Shown piece by piece: positions 15,790 to 24,239 of a DNA stretch of 35,722 nt. Under the pieces are notes generated by a model. The model saw nothing but the letters and a program-made list of their open reading frames with translations, was not told the origin of the DNA and did no database searches. The number at the start of each line of letters is the position of its first letter. Within the stretch, counting starts at the first letter, position 1. Source of the stretch: Hungateiclostridiaceae bacterium UBA1305 (GTDB lineage: Bacteria; Bacillota; Clostridia; Acetivibrionales; DTU013); assembly GCA_002307275.1 (NCBI GenBank), contig DBTX01000076.1:1-35722 (forward strand), given 5' to 3'. The translations under genes were made by a program, and so were the position numbers.

Positions 15790-16431
15790 CTGCTTTACGT
15801 ATTTATAGGGTGTCTGGCATTCGGTGCTTTTTATTCTGTAATATCGCTGGTACTGGGAGGACATGGCTTTGATCATGGTGCTGATCACAGTGTCGGACAC
15901 GTTGGCGGTACAGACGGTGCAGATGGAGCACATCATGCGAGCGAAGGGCCTTCACCGTTCAACCCTCTCGTTATCGCAAGCGCGATAACAGCCTTCGGGG
16001 CTGTCGGATTGATAGCGAATGTGGGCTTTGGGTTGAACGACCTCTGGAGTACGATTGTGGCACTTGGATTTGCCGGTGCAATAGGGGCGGGGATATTCTT
16101 CGGAATCGTTAAGTTCATGTTTAATTCCCAATCCAACTCCGTTTTTTCAATGGAGGACCTGGTAGATACCGAAGCGGAGGTTCTTACACCCATACCGGTC
16201 GATGGACTTGGCGAAATAGCTTATGTCATTAATGGGGCCAGGTGCACGCTTTCAGCCAAGACCGTGGATGGCAGCAGTATCGAGAGGGGCTCAACGGTTA
16301 TAATCCGGGAGATTGTGAGTAATGCGGCAGTAGTTCAGCAGAAGTTGACGCTTGATGAGATTGAGCTTAAAGATATGGAAAGTGAAAATGGAGAAGATAA
16401 AAAACAACGCAGCAATGCGGAAAATAATTAA
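15790..16431 (+). CDS. nfeD: NfeD-family membrane protein (flotillin partner), CTG start
   Basis: A protein of about 213 aa. A conventional start search begins it only at TTG 16009 and so misses a third. The open frame runs back to a stop at 15745, and from 15790 it encodes a clear first membrane helix (LYVFIGCLAFGAFYSVISLV). The only start-like codon there is CTG 15790, with AAAAGGGG (15775-15782) 7 nt upstream. After helix 1 comes a His/Asp/Gly-rich loop (about 25-55), then two more helices and a C-terminal OB-fold domain, as in NfeD1b/YuaF proteins. These are encoded next to flotillins and act with them in membrane microdomains. The flotillin gene follows after 20 nt. Confidence 0.85.
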   Translation: MLYVFIGCLAFGAFYSVISLVLGGHGFDHGADHSVGHVGGTDGADGAHHASEGPSPFNPLVIASAITAFGAVGLIANVGFGLNDLWSTIVALGFAGAIGAGIFFGIVKFMFNSQSNSVFSMEDLVDTEAEVLTPIPVDGLGEIAYVINGARCTLSAKTVDGSSIERGSTVIIREIVSNAAVVQQKLTLDEIELKDMESENGEDKKQRSNAENN

Positions 16432-16451
16432 TTTATAAGGAGGGCTTTGAA

Positions 16452-17876
16452 ATGCCATATGCAGTACCCATTTTAGTTGGTCTCGGTGCAGTCATTATAT
16501 TTTTTATACTTATTTCGGTGTTCGTAGGAAGATATGTGAAGGTTGGGCCGGATGAAGCTTTGATCGTATCAGGAAGAAAGAAAAAGCTGGCGAATGGTCA
16601 GGTGATTGGATTCAGAATCGTAAAAGGCGGAGCAACCTTTGTCTGGCCGGTTCTGGAAATTTCCAAAATTATTTCTTTGAGGATCATGCCGCTTGATGTG
16701 AATTCCAGTGCATATACCTCTCAAGGCGTACAGGTTATGGTTGACGGTATTGCCCAAATCAAGATTGAGTCAAGTCAAGAGGCAATTGCAACCGCAGCAG
16801 AGCAATTTTTAAGTCTTAAAGAGGAAGAAGTAAGGCGTATTGCCACACAGACACTGGAAGGGCATCTGCGTTCCATCGTCGGCAGCCTGACAGTAGAGGA
16901 AATCAACCAGAACAGGGACGCATTTGCACAAAAGGTGCAGGAGCTTGCAGCCGGCGACCTTGCGAATATGGGACTTAAAATCATCTCCTTTACCATAAGA
17001 GAAATCTCCGACAAGAACGGATACCTTGAAAGTCTTGGTAAGGCTCAGATTGCAAGGGTACAGAGAGATGCCGTCATTGGTCAGGCTGAAGCAAAGAGGG
17101 ACGCAGATATTAAGAGCGCCGAAGCGATGCAGGCAGGGCAAACAGCTAAATACCTCGCAGAAACCAAGGTGGCGGAGTCCAACAGGGATAAGGAAATGCT
17201 CGTGGCTGATTACCAGGCTTCTATAAATGGGAGAAAGGCTGAAGCAGACCTTTCCTATGACAAGAAGAAATTTGTCATCCAACAGGAAGTTCAGAAGGAA
17301 GCCATGCAGGTTGAAATCGTCAAGAAGCAGAAGGAAATTGAACTGCAGGAGCAGGAGTCGCTGAGGAAAGAGAAAGAACTCGATACCTTGATCAGAAGGC
17401 CCGCAGAAGCTGACAAGTACAGAACGGAAGTTGCTGCTGAAGCTGAGAAGGTGAAGAGATCCAAGGAAGCGGAAGGTCTGTCCTTTTCCATTAAGGCAGA
17501 GGGCTTGGCAAAAGCAGAAGCCATTAAAGCAGCAGGTCTGGCGGAAGCTGAAATCATGCAGGCAAAGGGTGAAGCGGAAGCAATTGCTCTCACCAAGAAA
17601 GCGGAAGCCTATAAGCTGTTCAATGATGCAGCTATGGCGCAAATGGTCATAGAAAAACTGCCTGAGATCGCATCCGCAATCGCACAGCCTCTTTCGAAGA
17701 CCGAGAAGATCATTATGATCGGCGATTCCGGTGCATCAAAAATCACGAAGGATATTACGAATATCCTCGCGCAGCTGCCTGAGACAGTCAAGGGATTGAC
17801 CGGCGTTGACATTACGAATATCCTCAGGAAATATGCCGGCGAAGGCGAAGCAGCAAAGCAGGAAGCAAAGGAATAA
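16452..17876 (+). CDS. floT: Flotillin-like SPFH protein
   Basis: Membrane-microdomain scaffold, 474 aa. A hydrophobic N-terminal segment (about 5-25) anchors it. An SPFH/PHB domain follows (about 27-200; GRYVKVGPDEALIVSG at its start), then a long Ala/Glu/Lys-rich coiled coil (about 200-385) with the EA-repeat pattern typical of flotillins, and a C-terminal oligomerisation segment. AAGGAGGG precedes ATG 16452. It pairs with nfeD as yuaF-floT does in Bacillus, where the operon is under sigma-W; no sigma-W promoter was recognised here. A terminator follows, so nfeD-floT is a two-gene unit. Confidence 0.95.
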   Translation: MPYAVPILVGLGAVIIFFILISVFVGRYVKVGPDEALIVSGRKKKLANGQVIGFRIVKGGATFVWPVLEISKIISLRIMPLDVNSSAYTSQGVQVMVDGIAQIKIESSQEAIATAAEQFLSLKEEEVRRIATQTLEGHLRSIVGSLTVEEINQNRDAFAQKVQELAAGDLANMGLKIISFTIREISDKNGYLESLGKAQIARVQRDAVIGQAEAKRDADIKSAEAMQAGQTAKYLAETKVAESNRDKEMLVADYQASINGRKAEADLSYDKKKFVIQQEVQKEAMQVEIVKKQKEIELQEQESLRKEKELDTLIRRPAEADKYRTEVAAEAEKVKRSKEAEGLSFSIKAEGLAKAEAIKAAGLAEAEIMQAKGEAEAIALTKKAEAYKLFNDAAMAQMVIEKLPEIASAIAQPLSKTEKIIMIGDSGASKITKDITNILAQLPETVKGLTGVDITNILRKYAGEGEAAKQEAKE

Positions 17877-17894
17877 CAGCATATATAATACGAA

Positions 17895-17926
17895 CCCTTC
17901 ATGATTTTTGTGAAGGGCTCTTTTTT
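17895..17926 (+). terminator. Intrinsic terminator after floT
   Basis: CCCTTCA (17895-17901) pairs with TGAAGGG (17911-17917), followed by CTCTTTTTT. Confidence 0.88.
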
Positions 17927-18001
17927 CGTCCGGAATGCATGCCAAGCCATGGGACATAGGTCACTACATCCATATACCCATCGCCGATTTCCTCATACAA
18001 T

Positions 18002-19144
18002 CTAAATCTTCATTCCTATTCCATATTTTCCATATTCGCTGACGATCATTTTTATTTCATCTGCAATGGTTTTCGCCTTTCTTTCCTTCATCCCGATATT
18101 TTTTGCAACTTCAAGTATATCTGTCATACCAGGATTGCTCCCATTTCCATTTATACAGGTTGCATGCTCTCCGCCAATTGAAGAACTGTATGTTAAATCA
18201 TATGCAGGCGATAAGGTCCACGCCCCTTCATCGTCATCATACAGATAAGTAAAGTTCTTTGAATGATCGTCCCTGTTATGGGCGAATACGTTGAAACACA
18301 TCATGCGAAATAATTTTTCTATCTCAGTAAAATTTTTGGTTAGTTCTAAAGTCAGTTTCATAAGAACAGTATAGTCCAGATTCGGAATCCGATGGGACGT
18401 TTCCAGAATACCAGCGGCGGATATCATATGAATGTGCTTCATTATCCCGTTTTTTACTGCAATACGGTCAAATCTTCGTGTACCAAAATAACCTGAACAT
18501 GTTTTGGATGGAAACAATCTGGTATCTTCCATAACAATTCCACATTCTTTTGCACACATCGAATAGTTATACTCTTGCTCACCGAAATTCTTTGCATCCT
18601 CTGATGAAGGGAATTTAATAATCCATTCCTCCCCATCAATTTCTGTTAAAATTTTAGGCCTTGCGCCGCCTGAAGAACCTCCCAATTTAAAAAGTTTGTC
18701 CATGTCATCCGAATAACCTGTTTCTAATATATTGGCACATTCTGCAGCAATCCTGTCAAGATCCAGCGTTGGTTCTGACAGCTCAAAATGATAATCAGGT
18801 TCGTAGCTTAAGGCCCCCATGCCGGAAGCTCCAACTATGGCCAGTCTGTCCATGCTGCTTATTTGCAGCGGATTCATTTTATTCTTTAGCAACAAACGGT
18901 CAACCAATAATCTGCCCCAGCCGTCTGGAAGACTATCGGCAAATACTCCATATAATCCTTCAAACGGATCCGGTTTCGGTATAAATACCCGTTGTTCCAA
19001 CGGCAACGAAAATGGACTGATAGAGAACCCGCCATTTAACCATTCTTTATCATATTCAAAAGCCGCCAGACTATTTTTGTATAGTGCCATTGTGCCAACT
19101 AATCTTCCATTGTATCGAATCAATAGCTTATTTATCCTGTCCAT
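18002..19144 (-). CDS. hipA: HipA-family toxin kinase
   Basis: Serine/threonine kinase toxin; E. coli HipA phosphorylates glutamyl-tRNA synthetase and drives persistence. Here 380 aa from the ATG at 19144, with AGGAG 7 nt upstream; a TTG one codon earlier is less likely. Visible motifs are the Gly-rich autophosphorylation/ATP loop GGSSGGARPK (155-164), a likely catalytic Lys in WIIKFPS (K177), the catalytic loop HNRDDHSKN (289-297) and the metal-binding AYD (D316). All key residues look intact, so it should be active. It overlaps the antitoxin gene upstream by 17 nt, so the pair is co-translated. The actual target in this organism is unknown. Confidence 0.93.
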   Translation of the reverse strand: MDRINKLLIRYNGRLVGTMALYKNSLAAFEYDKEWLNGGFSISPFSLPLEQRVFIPKPDPFEGLYGVFADSLPDGWGRLLVDRLLLKNKMNPLQISSMDRLAIVGASGMGALSYEPDYHFELSEPTLDLDRIAAECANILETGYSDDMDKLFKLGGSSGGARPKILTEIDGEEWIIKFPSSEDAKNFGEQEYNYSMCAKECGIVMEDTRLFPSKTCSGYFGTRRFDRIAVKNGIMKHIHMISAAGILETSHRIPNLDYTVLMKLTLELTKNFTEIEKLFRMMCFNVFAHNRDDHSKNFTYLYDDDEGAWTLSPAYDLTYSSSIGGEHATCINGNGSNPGMTDILEVAKNIGMKERKAKTIADEIKMIVSEYGKYGIGMKI

Positions 19145-19415
19145 CAATTATCTCCTGAATAGACTCAAATGGAATATCTTCAAATAATCGTTCAAGTTCA
19201 TTCTCACAACTCAATGCAATCGCAAGTTTTGCCAGTGAATTTAGTGAAATCTCCCCGCTATTCTCAAATCGCTTTAGAGAACCCAGGCTTACTCCTGATT
19301 TTTTACTCAGTTTTTCCTGAGATAATTTTTTCCTTTTGCGGATATCCCGGATTCTCGCAGCAATCAGTTTATCTATTTCTTTAGGTGTTCTTTGACGAAA
19401 GCTAAATGTATTCAT
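19128..19415 (-). CDS. hipB: HipB-like antitoxin, Xre-family HTH
   Basis: A 95-aa DNA-binding antitoxin. Residues about 18-75 form an Xre/Cro HTH (RDIRKRKKLSQEKLSKKSGVS, then LGSLKRFE recognition helix). It would hold HipA inactive and repress the operon. No Shine-Dalgarno site is seen before ATG 19415. The promoter places the transcript start at or next to the ATG, so translation may be leaderless. The gene order antitoxin-toxin with overlap is standard. The pair is more AT-rich than its neighbours, in keeping with horizontal acquisition, though no mobile element flanks it. Confidence 0.92.
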   Translation of the reverse strand: MNTFSFRQRTPKEIDKLIAARIRDIRKRKKLSQEKLSKKSGVSLGSLKRFENSGEISLNSLAKLAIALSCENELERLFEDIPFESIQEIIDGQDK

Positions 19416-19422
19416 AGATAAT

Positions 19423-19451
19423 ATATTATTTCATTTAATGAGATTAGTCAA
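19423..19451 (-). promoter_or_regulatory. Promoter of hipBA
   Basis: On the minus strand: TTGACT (19446-19451), 17-nt spacer, TAATAT (19423-19428). Only 7 nt separate the -10 from the hipB ATG. The remaining 19452-19779 is AT-rich, with a lone TATAAT at 19700-19705 as the only zapA promoter hint. Confidence 0.65.
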
Positions 19452-19779
19452 CTTACAGCTAATATTTTATCCATGAAATTTTGATTCTATACTACTATTC
19501 TTTCATCTCTTCTTTTATTTCTCTTATCCATCCCTTTAAATCTATCATTACTCCATTACACATCTTTAAAATACAAAGTATCATGCTAAAATATATTTTA
19601 ATATTTATGTTAGCACAGACCATCATTAGTTTCCTATCCGACTTATTCTGCATGTTAGTCAGATGTATAAAAAATATATGCTTTTTTGGCGAAATATAGT
19701 ATAATAATTGCAGAACAAAAAGCCTCGACATGGGTAAACGTGTAAACTGCTATTGCCTGCCGAAAGGATGCTGATCGTT

Positions 19780-20193
19780 TTGAGTGCCAGGAATAAAGTG
19801 GAATTGAGAATCGCCGGCAAGGACTATACGATTGTTGGTACTGAACCTGAAGAATATATTCAAAGGATCGGGCATTACATTGATAGGAAAATGGTTGAAA
19901 TCATGCGTAACAGCAACAAGCTGAGCACTTCGCTGGCGGCAGTATTGACTGCGATCAATGTGGCGGATGATTTATTTAAAAGTCATGAAAATGAACTTAA
20001 TTTAAAGAAGGAACTCAAAAAGGCTCAGGAACAGGTGGAAAGCATGAGAGAGGAAAAACACCGGCTAAGTCAGGAAAATAGTTTGTTTGGGAGCCAGAAC
20101 GAGGCACTGAAGCTTGAATTGGCCAAAAGAGAGGCAGAGCTGGGGGAAGTCAGAAATTCAATCACCAGGGCGGCAAGAACACAGGAACAATAA
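19780..20193 (+). CDS. zapA: Cell division protein ZapA
   Basis: Promotes FtsZ filament bundling at the division ring. The first 60 residues (KVELRIAGKDYTIVG, EEYIQRIGHYIDRKM, ADDLF) are the ZapA domain, and the rest is a charged coiled coil. From the TTG at 19780 it is 137 aa; this start gives a usual ZapA N-terminus (MSARNKVEL) and has GAAAGGA upstream, although spacing is long (11 nt). ATG 19768 and TTG 19753 are in-frame alternatives. It is longer than Bacillus ZapA (85 aa) because of the C-terminal coil, which is common in clostridia. A terminator follows. Confidence 0.88.
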   Translation: MSARNKVELRIAGKDYTIVGTEPEEYIQRIGHYIDRKMVEIMRNSNKLSTSLAAVLTAINVADDLFKSHENELNLKKELKKAQEQVESMREEKHRLSQENSLFGSQNEALKLELAKREAELGEVRNSITRAARTQEQ

Positions 20194-20224
20194 AACCGGT
20201 AATGGAATATAATGAGTATTATAG

Positions 20225-20263
20225 TCGCTTCGCAAAGCAATTCCCTATGCGGAGCGATTTTTT
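20225..20263 (+). terminator. Intrinsic terminator after zapA
   Basis: TCGCTTCGCA (20225-20234) pairs with TGCGGAGCGA (20248-20257), including one U-G pair, followed by six T. Confidence 0.88.
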
Positions 20264-20357
20264 ATAGGTATAATAATGTCAGGCAGATATGTCAACAGGA
20301 GGGAGTAATACACTGTCAACCATGATTTTTTAAAGTTCAGTGTATTTGTCGTGATCC

Positions 20358-21236
20358 ATGAAGAGAATGCTTTTCATATTTATAGATGGCTTTGGGATAG
20401 GTGAAAAGGACTTGGCGAAAAATCCGGTGCTGGCGGCTAAAACACCGGCGCTTGACAGGCTTTTTACGGAAGGACTGCTGATGTCTGTAGATGCCTGCCT
20501 TGGCGTACCGGGACTGCCACAGAGCGCTACAGGGCAGACTGCCATATTCACGGGAGTAAATGCGCCGGAGATTGTCGGGAGACATGTGAATGCTCAGCCG
20601 ACAAAGCCGCTCAGGGACATCATCGAGCAGGACAACCTGTTTAAGATGCTGCTGCGTAAGGGCTTGAGGGTTGCAAACTCCAATGTTTACAGGCAGGAGT
20701 ATCTGGACAGGATGAATGATCCTACAGACAAGCGGTACAAGCCTTCTGTCACCTCCGTCATGACGATGTCGGCAGGGCTCCAGTTCAGAAAGATCGGGGA
20801 ATTCAACAGCGGCAGGGGAATATATCATGATATTACAGGACAGATTATTGTTGACAGCGGATACGATTCCCATACAATAACGCCTGGTGAAGCCGCAGCA
20901 AGATATTATGCGATTGCCCTGGAGAATGATTTCACGCTGTTCGAGCATTTTGTGACAGATCTTGCAGGCCACAAGATGGACATGCAGCTGGCAATCAATA
21001 CGATTGAGCTGCTGGATGCATTTTTATCCGAATTGCTCCTGCTGCTGGATCCGGAAGAGGATATCCTTTTCATTACAAGTGATCATGGGAACATTGAAGA
21101 TATTTCTGTAAAGACTCATACGAGGAATCCCGTGCCGACTGTAATTTACGGTAAATTGCCGGAGAGCTTCGACGTGGAAATCCGGTCGCTGCTTGATATC
21201 GTACCGGCTGTACTGGCAATTTTAAAGGCTGAATAA
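20358..21236 (+). CDS. Phosphoglyceromutase-like metalloenzyme (alkaline phosphatase superfamily)
   Basis: A 292-aa hydrolase or mutase of the iPGM/phosphopentomutase/alkaline phosphatase superfamily. Two-metal ligands are in place: D10 (FIDGFGIG), the nucleophile region QSATGQT (55-61, Ser56 or Thr58), D201 and H205 (DLAGHKMD), D242 and H243 (SDHGN) and H254 (THTRNPVP). It is shorter than iPGM (about 510 aa) and lacks the inserted transferase domain. The substrate is not predictable. The start is fixed by a TGA just upstream, but the ribosome site is weak; a strong AGGAGGG lies 55 nt further up before a hairpin. The U32 gene follows after 40 nt. Confidence 0.85.
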   Translation: MKRMLFIFIDGFGIGEKDLAKNPVLAAKTPALDRLFTEGLLMSVDACLGVPGLPQSATGQTAIFTGVNAPEIVGRHVNAQPTKPLRDIIEQDNLFKMLLRKGLRVANSNVYRQEYLDRMNDPTDKRYKPSVTSVMTMSAGLQFRKIGEFNSGRGIYHDITGQIIVDSGYDSHTITPGEAAARYYAIALENDFTLFEHFVTDLAGHKMDMQLAINTIELLDAFLSELLLLLDPEEDILFITSDHGNIEDISVKTHTRNPVPTVIYGKLPESFDVEIRSLLDIVPAVLAILKAE

Positions 21237-21276
21237 TTTGATGCTGGATTCTTCGGATAATATAAATGGAGTTGCT

Positions 21277-24198
21277 ATGAAAACACGAATTGAACTGCTG
21301 GCGCCGGCAGGAAGTCTGGATGCCCTTCATGCTGCGGTTGAAAATGGCGCAGATGCGGTTTATCTGGGCGGCAAGCTTTTTAACGCCAGGCAGCAGGCTG
21401 ACAATTTTGATAGCTCTGTGCTGAAGGAAGCATTGGCGTATGCACATGTAAGAGGGGTAAGCATCTATCTTGCGATGAATACGCTTGTGTCCGACGAGGA
21501 GATGGAACAGGCGCTGCAGTTCGCCGCGGAAGCCGGAGCAGCAGGAATTGACGGGATAATCGTACAGGATATGGGACTGGCTTCTGCGCTTCGGAAAATG
21601 ATTCCCGAGGTTCCGCTGCATGGCAGTACACAGATGACAATCTATGACCTCGACGGCGTAAAAGTGCTGGAGGGGATGGGTTTCAAAAGAGTCGTACTGG
21701 CGAGGGAGGTTTCGCTGGAGGAAGCAGCGTATATAGCCCGCAATACATCACTGGAAATCGAAGCATTTGTGCATGGAGCGCTTTGTATAAGCTATTCGGG
21801 ACAGTGCCTCATGAGCAGTATCATAGGAGGCCGCAGCGGAAACAGGGGCAAATGTGCACAGCCGTGCAGACTGCCATATGAATTGCTAAAGGATACACAT
21901 GACGGACAGAAACTGCAGTTTCGAAGCGGTGCTGTAGTTTCCGGGCATAAAGCCCGGTATCTTTTGAGTCCCAAGGACATGTGCTCACTCGAACACCTCG
22001 TCGATATCGCTGCATCGGGTATCACTTCACTCAAGATTGAGGGCAGGATGAAAAGCCCGGAATACGTGGCTGTCGTGGTTCGTACCTATCGTAAATACCT
22101 GGATATGGCTATAGAGCGGTTAAAAAACGGAGACAGTACAAAGCTGAAAATTGATGAAGCCGACATACATGACGTTCTGCAAATTTTTAATAGGGGAGGA
22201 TTTTCCTCCGGCTATTTGAAGGGGAAAACCGGTGCCGGCATGATGTCATTTGAGAAGCCGAACAATAGCGGGATCTACCTTGGAAGCATCATTTCCTATG
22301 ATCAGAGGACCCTGTCAGCTGGTATCAGGCTTGAGGACAGGCTGAGCATCGGGGACGGCGTTGAAATCTGGACCGGTGATTCAGATAGCCCGGGAGGTAT
22401 TGTTTCTTTCATCAGAAAGGGAGGTGCCAGTCTCAAAACCGCAGGGAAAGGTGAATTGGTCACCATTGGGAATTTCGGCGGTAAAATTGTTCCCGGACAG
22501 CGTGTATACAGGACTATGGATGCCGAGCTTGTCAGAACAGCCCGGGAATCCTTCACAGGCAGAAATCTGAGGCGTGTCGGAATTAATGGACGAATCATTC
22601 TTAAAAATGGCCAGCCGTTGTCTCTCAGCGTTGAGGATTATGATGGACATACCCTTTTTTCAAAGGGGACGGTTCTTCCGGAAGCGGCCCTGAACAAGCC
22701 AATGACGGAAGAACGGCTGAGGGAGCAGATGGGGAAAACCGGCTCAACTCCGTTTGTTTTTGATCATTTGCAGATAGAGATGGAAGGTGGACTTTCCCTG
22801 CCAGTCAGTGAAATAAACGAGGTCAGAAGAAATGTACTTGACACTCTTTTAAAGTCAAGGGCAGAGAGATATCCTGAACGGTTCAACCGGAACGAAAGCT
22901 TGAATAAAGGCTCGAATGAAGGCTCGAATGAAGGCTCGAATGAAGGCTCGAATGAAGGCTCGAATGAAGGCTCGAATGAAGGTTCAAATGAAGGCTCAAA
23001 TGAAGGCTCGAATGAAGGTTCGAATGAAGGTTCAAATGAAGGTTCGAATAAAGGCTCGAATAAAGGCTCGAATGAAGGTTCGAATGATGGTTCGAATAAA
23101 GGCTCGAATAAAGGCTCGAATGAAGGTTCAAATGAGGGCTTGAATGAAGGTCTGAATGAAGGTTCATCTAAAGGTTTAAATGAAGGCTTCGGCGGGATCC
23201 GCAAGCAGATGGACAGCATACTTTATGGGAAATCCTGCACGAAGGAATCTGAAGCAGCGATAAAAGCAGCGAGTAAAGTCAGCGTTCCGCAAATATCGCT
23301 TTATTTTTATAAATGGGACGCCGACATGGATTATTCAAGCCTTGGCGCTGACAGGATCTACATTCCTTTGACTGCGCTGGATAAGGATGGTTTTAGCAGT
23401 ACGGTCCCGGTATTAAGGGATTCCGGTGTAGAGGTTTTTGCATGGCTGCCTTCTGTGACGAAAGGAAATTATGGTAAAATCATTGAACGTTTGTCAGGCA
23501 AATTACCGGAGGCATTTGACGGAATTCTCATTGGAAATATCGGATCGATCCATCGAATCAGGGAAATGGAGGAACACATCCGGCTGCAATCGCAGGACTT
23601 GCTCCCGTCAGTATCGATTAATGGAACGAGACTGGCCGGCGATATTACGATGAATGTGTTCAATTCGCAATCAGTCCTGGAATCGGCAAATCTGGGATTG
23701 GAAAGTATCGTACTTTCAGCAGAGCTTAATCTCAAGCAGATACATGCGTTGTCAAAACCGGCTGCACCTGCGCTGGAAGCCGTCGTTTACGGCAGGCTGC
23801 CTCTGATGACAAGCGAGTATTGTCCTGTTGGCTGTGTTGAGGGTGGATTCAATGTTCCTGACAAATGCAGCGGCTGCTGCAGCAATAACGGATACAGGTT
23901 GAAGGACAGGATTGGGGCTGAGTTCCCTGTGCTGTGTGACAGAGTGGATTGCAGAAGCACGATTTTGAATTCAAACGTCCTTTTCGTTCCTGACAGCCTT
24001 CGAAGCCTTAAGGCAGCGGGAGTTGATATTTTCAGACTGTACATCTGGGATGAGGAGCCCTCTGTTGTGAAAGAACTTGTTCAGCTGTACAGGGCGGCAA
24101 TGGCAGGAAATGATAAAGAATTGGCAGAACATGGCCAGCTGGCGGAGAGAATCAAGACGTCAGGTTTCACTAAGGGCCATTATTACAAAGGTGTATAG
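21277..24198 (+). CDS. Peptidase U32 family protein with DUF3656-like region and GSNE repeat insertion
   Basis: A 973-aa protein. The N-terminal U32 barrel begins ELLAPAGSLDALHAAVENGADAVYLGG, and the U32 signature (about 162-200: FVHGALCISYSGQC, then NRGKCAQPC) carries Cys residues that bind Fe-S in characterised members. The middle region looks like the collagenase-like DUF3656 domain, and a second barrel-like part at the end has more Cys (CPVGC, CSGCC, CDRVDC). Long U32 proteins of this layout resemble RlhA (YdcP), which hydroxylates C2501 of 23S rRNA, so RNA modification is more likely than proteolysis. Residues 545-636 are an inserted GSNE/GSNK tandem repeat. Start ATG 21277 (GGAG 6 nt upstream) is preferred over 21238. 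Confidence 0.88.
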   Translation: MKTRIELLAPAGSLDALHAAVENGADAVYLGGKLFNARQQADNFDSSVLKEALAYAHVRGVSIYLAMNTLVSDEEMEQALQFAAEAGAAGIDGIIVQDMGLASALRKMIPEVPLHGSTQMTIYDLDGVKVLEGMGFKRVVLAREVSLEEAAYIARNTSLEIEAFVHGALCISYSGQCLMSSIIGGRSGNRGKCAQPCRLPYELLKDTHDGQKLQFRSGAVVSGHKARYLLSPKDMCSLEHLVDIAASGITSLKIEGRMKSPEYVAVVVRTYRKYLDMAIERLKNGDSTKLKIDEADIHDVLQIFNRGGFSSGYLKGKTGAGMMSFEKPNNSGIYLGSIISYDQRTLSAGIRLEDRLSIGDGVEIWTGDSDSPGGIVSFIRKGGASLKTAGKGELVTIGNFGGKIVPGQRVYRTMDAELVRTARESFTGRNLRRVGINGRIILKNGQPLSLSVEDYDGHTLFSKGTVLPEAALNKPMTEERLREQMGKTGSTPFVFDHLQIEMEGGLSLPVSEINEVRRNVLDTLLKSRAERYPERFNRNESLNKGSNEGSNEGSNEGSNEGSNEGSNEGSNEGSNEGSNEGSNEGSNEGSNKGSNKGSNEGSNDGSNKGSNKGSNEGSNEGLNEGLNEGSSKGLNEGFGGIRKQMDSILYGKSCTKESEAAIKAASKVSVPQISLYFYKWDADMDYSSLGADRIYIPLTALDKDGFSSTVPVLRDSGVEVFAWLPSVTKGNYGKIIERLSGKLPEAFDGILIGNIGSIHRIREMEEHIRLQSQDLLPSVSINGTRLAGDITMNVFNSQSVLESANLGLESIVLSAELNLKQIHALSKPAAPALEAVVYGRLPLMTSEYCPVGCVEGGFNVPDKCSGCCSNNGYRLKDRIGAEFPVLCDRVDCRSTILNSNVLFVPDSLRSLKAAGVDIFRLYIWDEEPSVVKELVQLYRAAMAGNDKELAEHGQLAERIKTSGFTKGHYYKGV
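22909..23184 (+). repeat. 12-bp coding minisatellite in the U32 gene
   Basis: Twenty-three head-to-tail copies of a 12-bp unit, consensus GGCTCGAATGAA with C/T, G/A and GAA/AAA variants. They are read as Gly-Ser-Asn-Glu/Lys. The first units are identical and the later ones diverge; a degenerate unit (AGCTTGAATAAA) precedes the array. It keeps frame and sits between domains. Confidence 0.95.
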
Positions 24199-24239
24199 GA
24201 GTTGTATTCAGGTATAAAAATGTATTTCAGGAGGTCTTC

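Noticed and set aside
15478..15808. Open frames on both strands between amt and nfeD
   Set aside because: Both run through or beside the amt terminator and have weak start sites; the real coding signal begins at 15790 in another frame.
19481..19731. AT-rich open frames on both strands between hipB and zapA
   Set aside because: Composition-driven, no ribosome sites, no domain pattern; treated as intergenic.
22909..23184. Possible CRISPR array
   Set aside because: Units are 12 bp and directly adjacent without spacers, in frame within a gene; no cas genes are present.
22764..23219. Long repeat-encoded open frames antisense and out of frame over the U32 minisatellite (FEPS- and MKAR-type repeats)
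   Set aside because: A 12-bp repeat stays open in every frame without stops by construction; only the U32 frame joins conserved domains on both sides.
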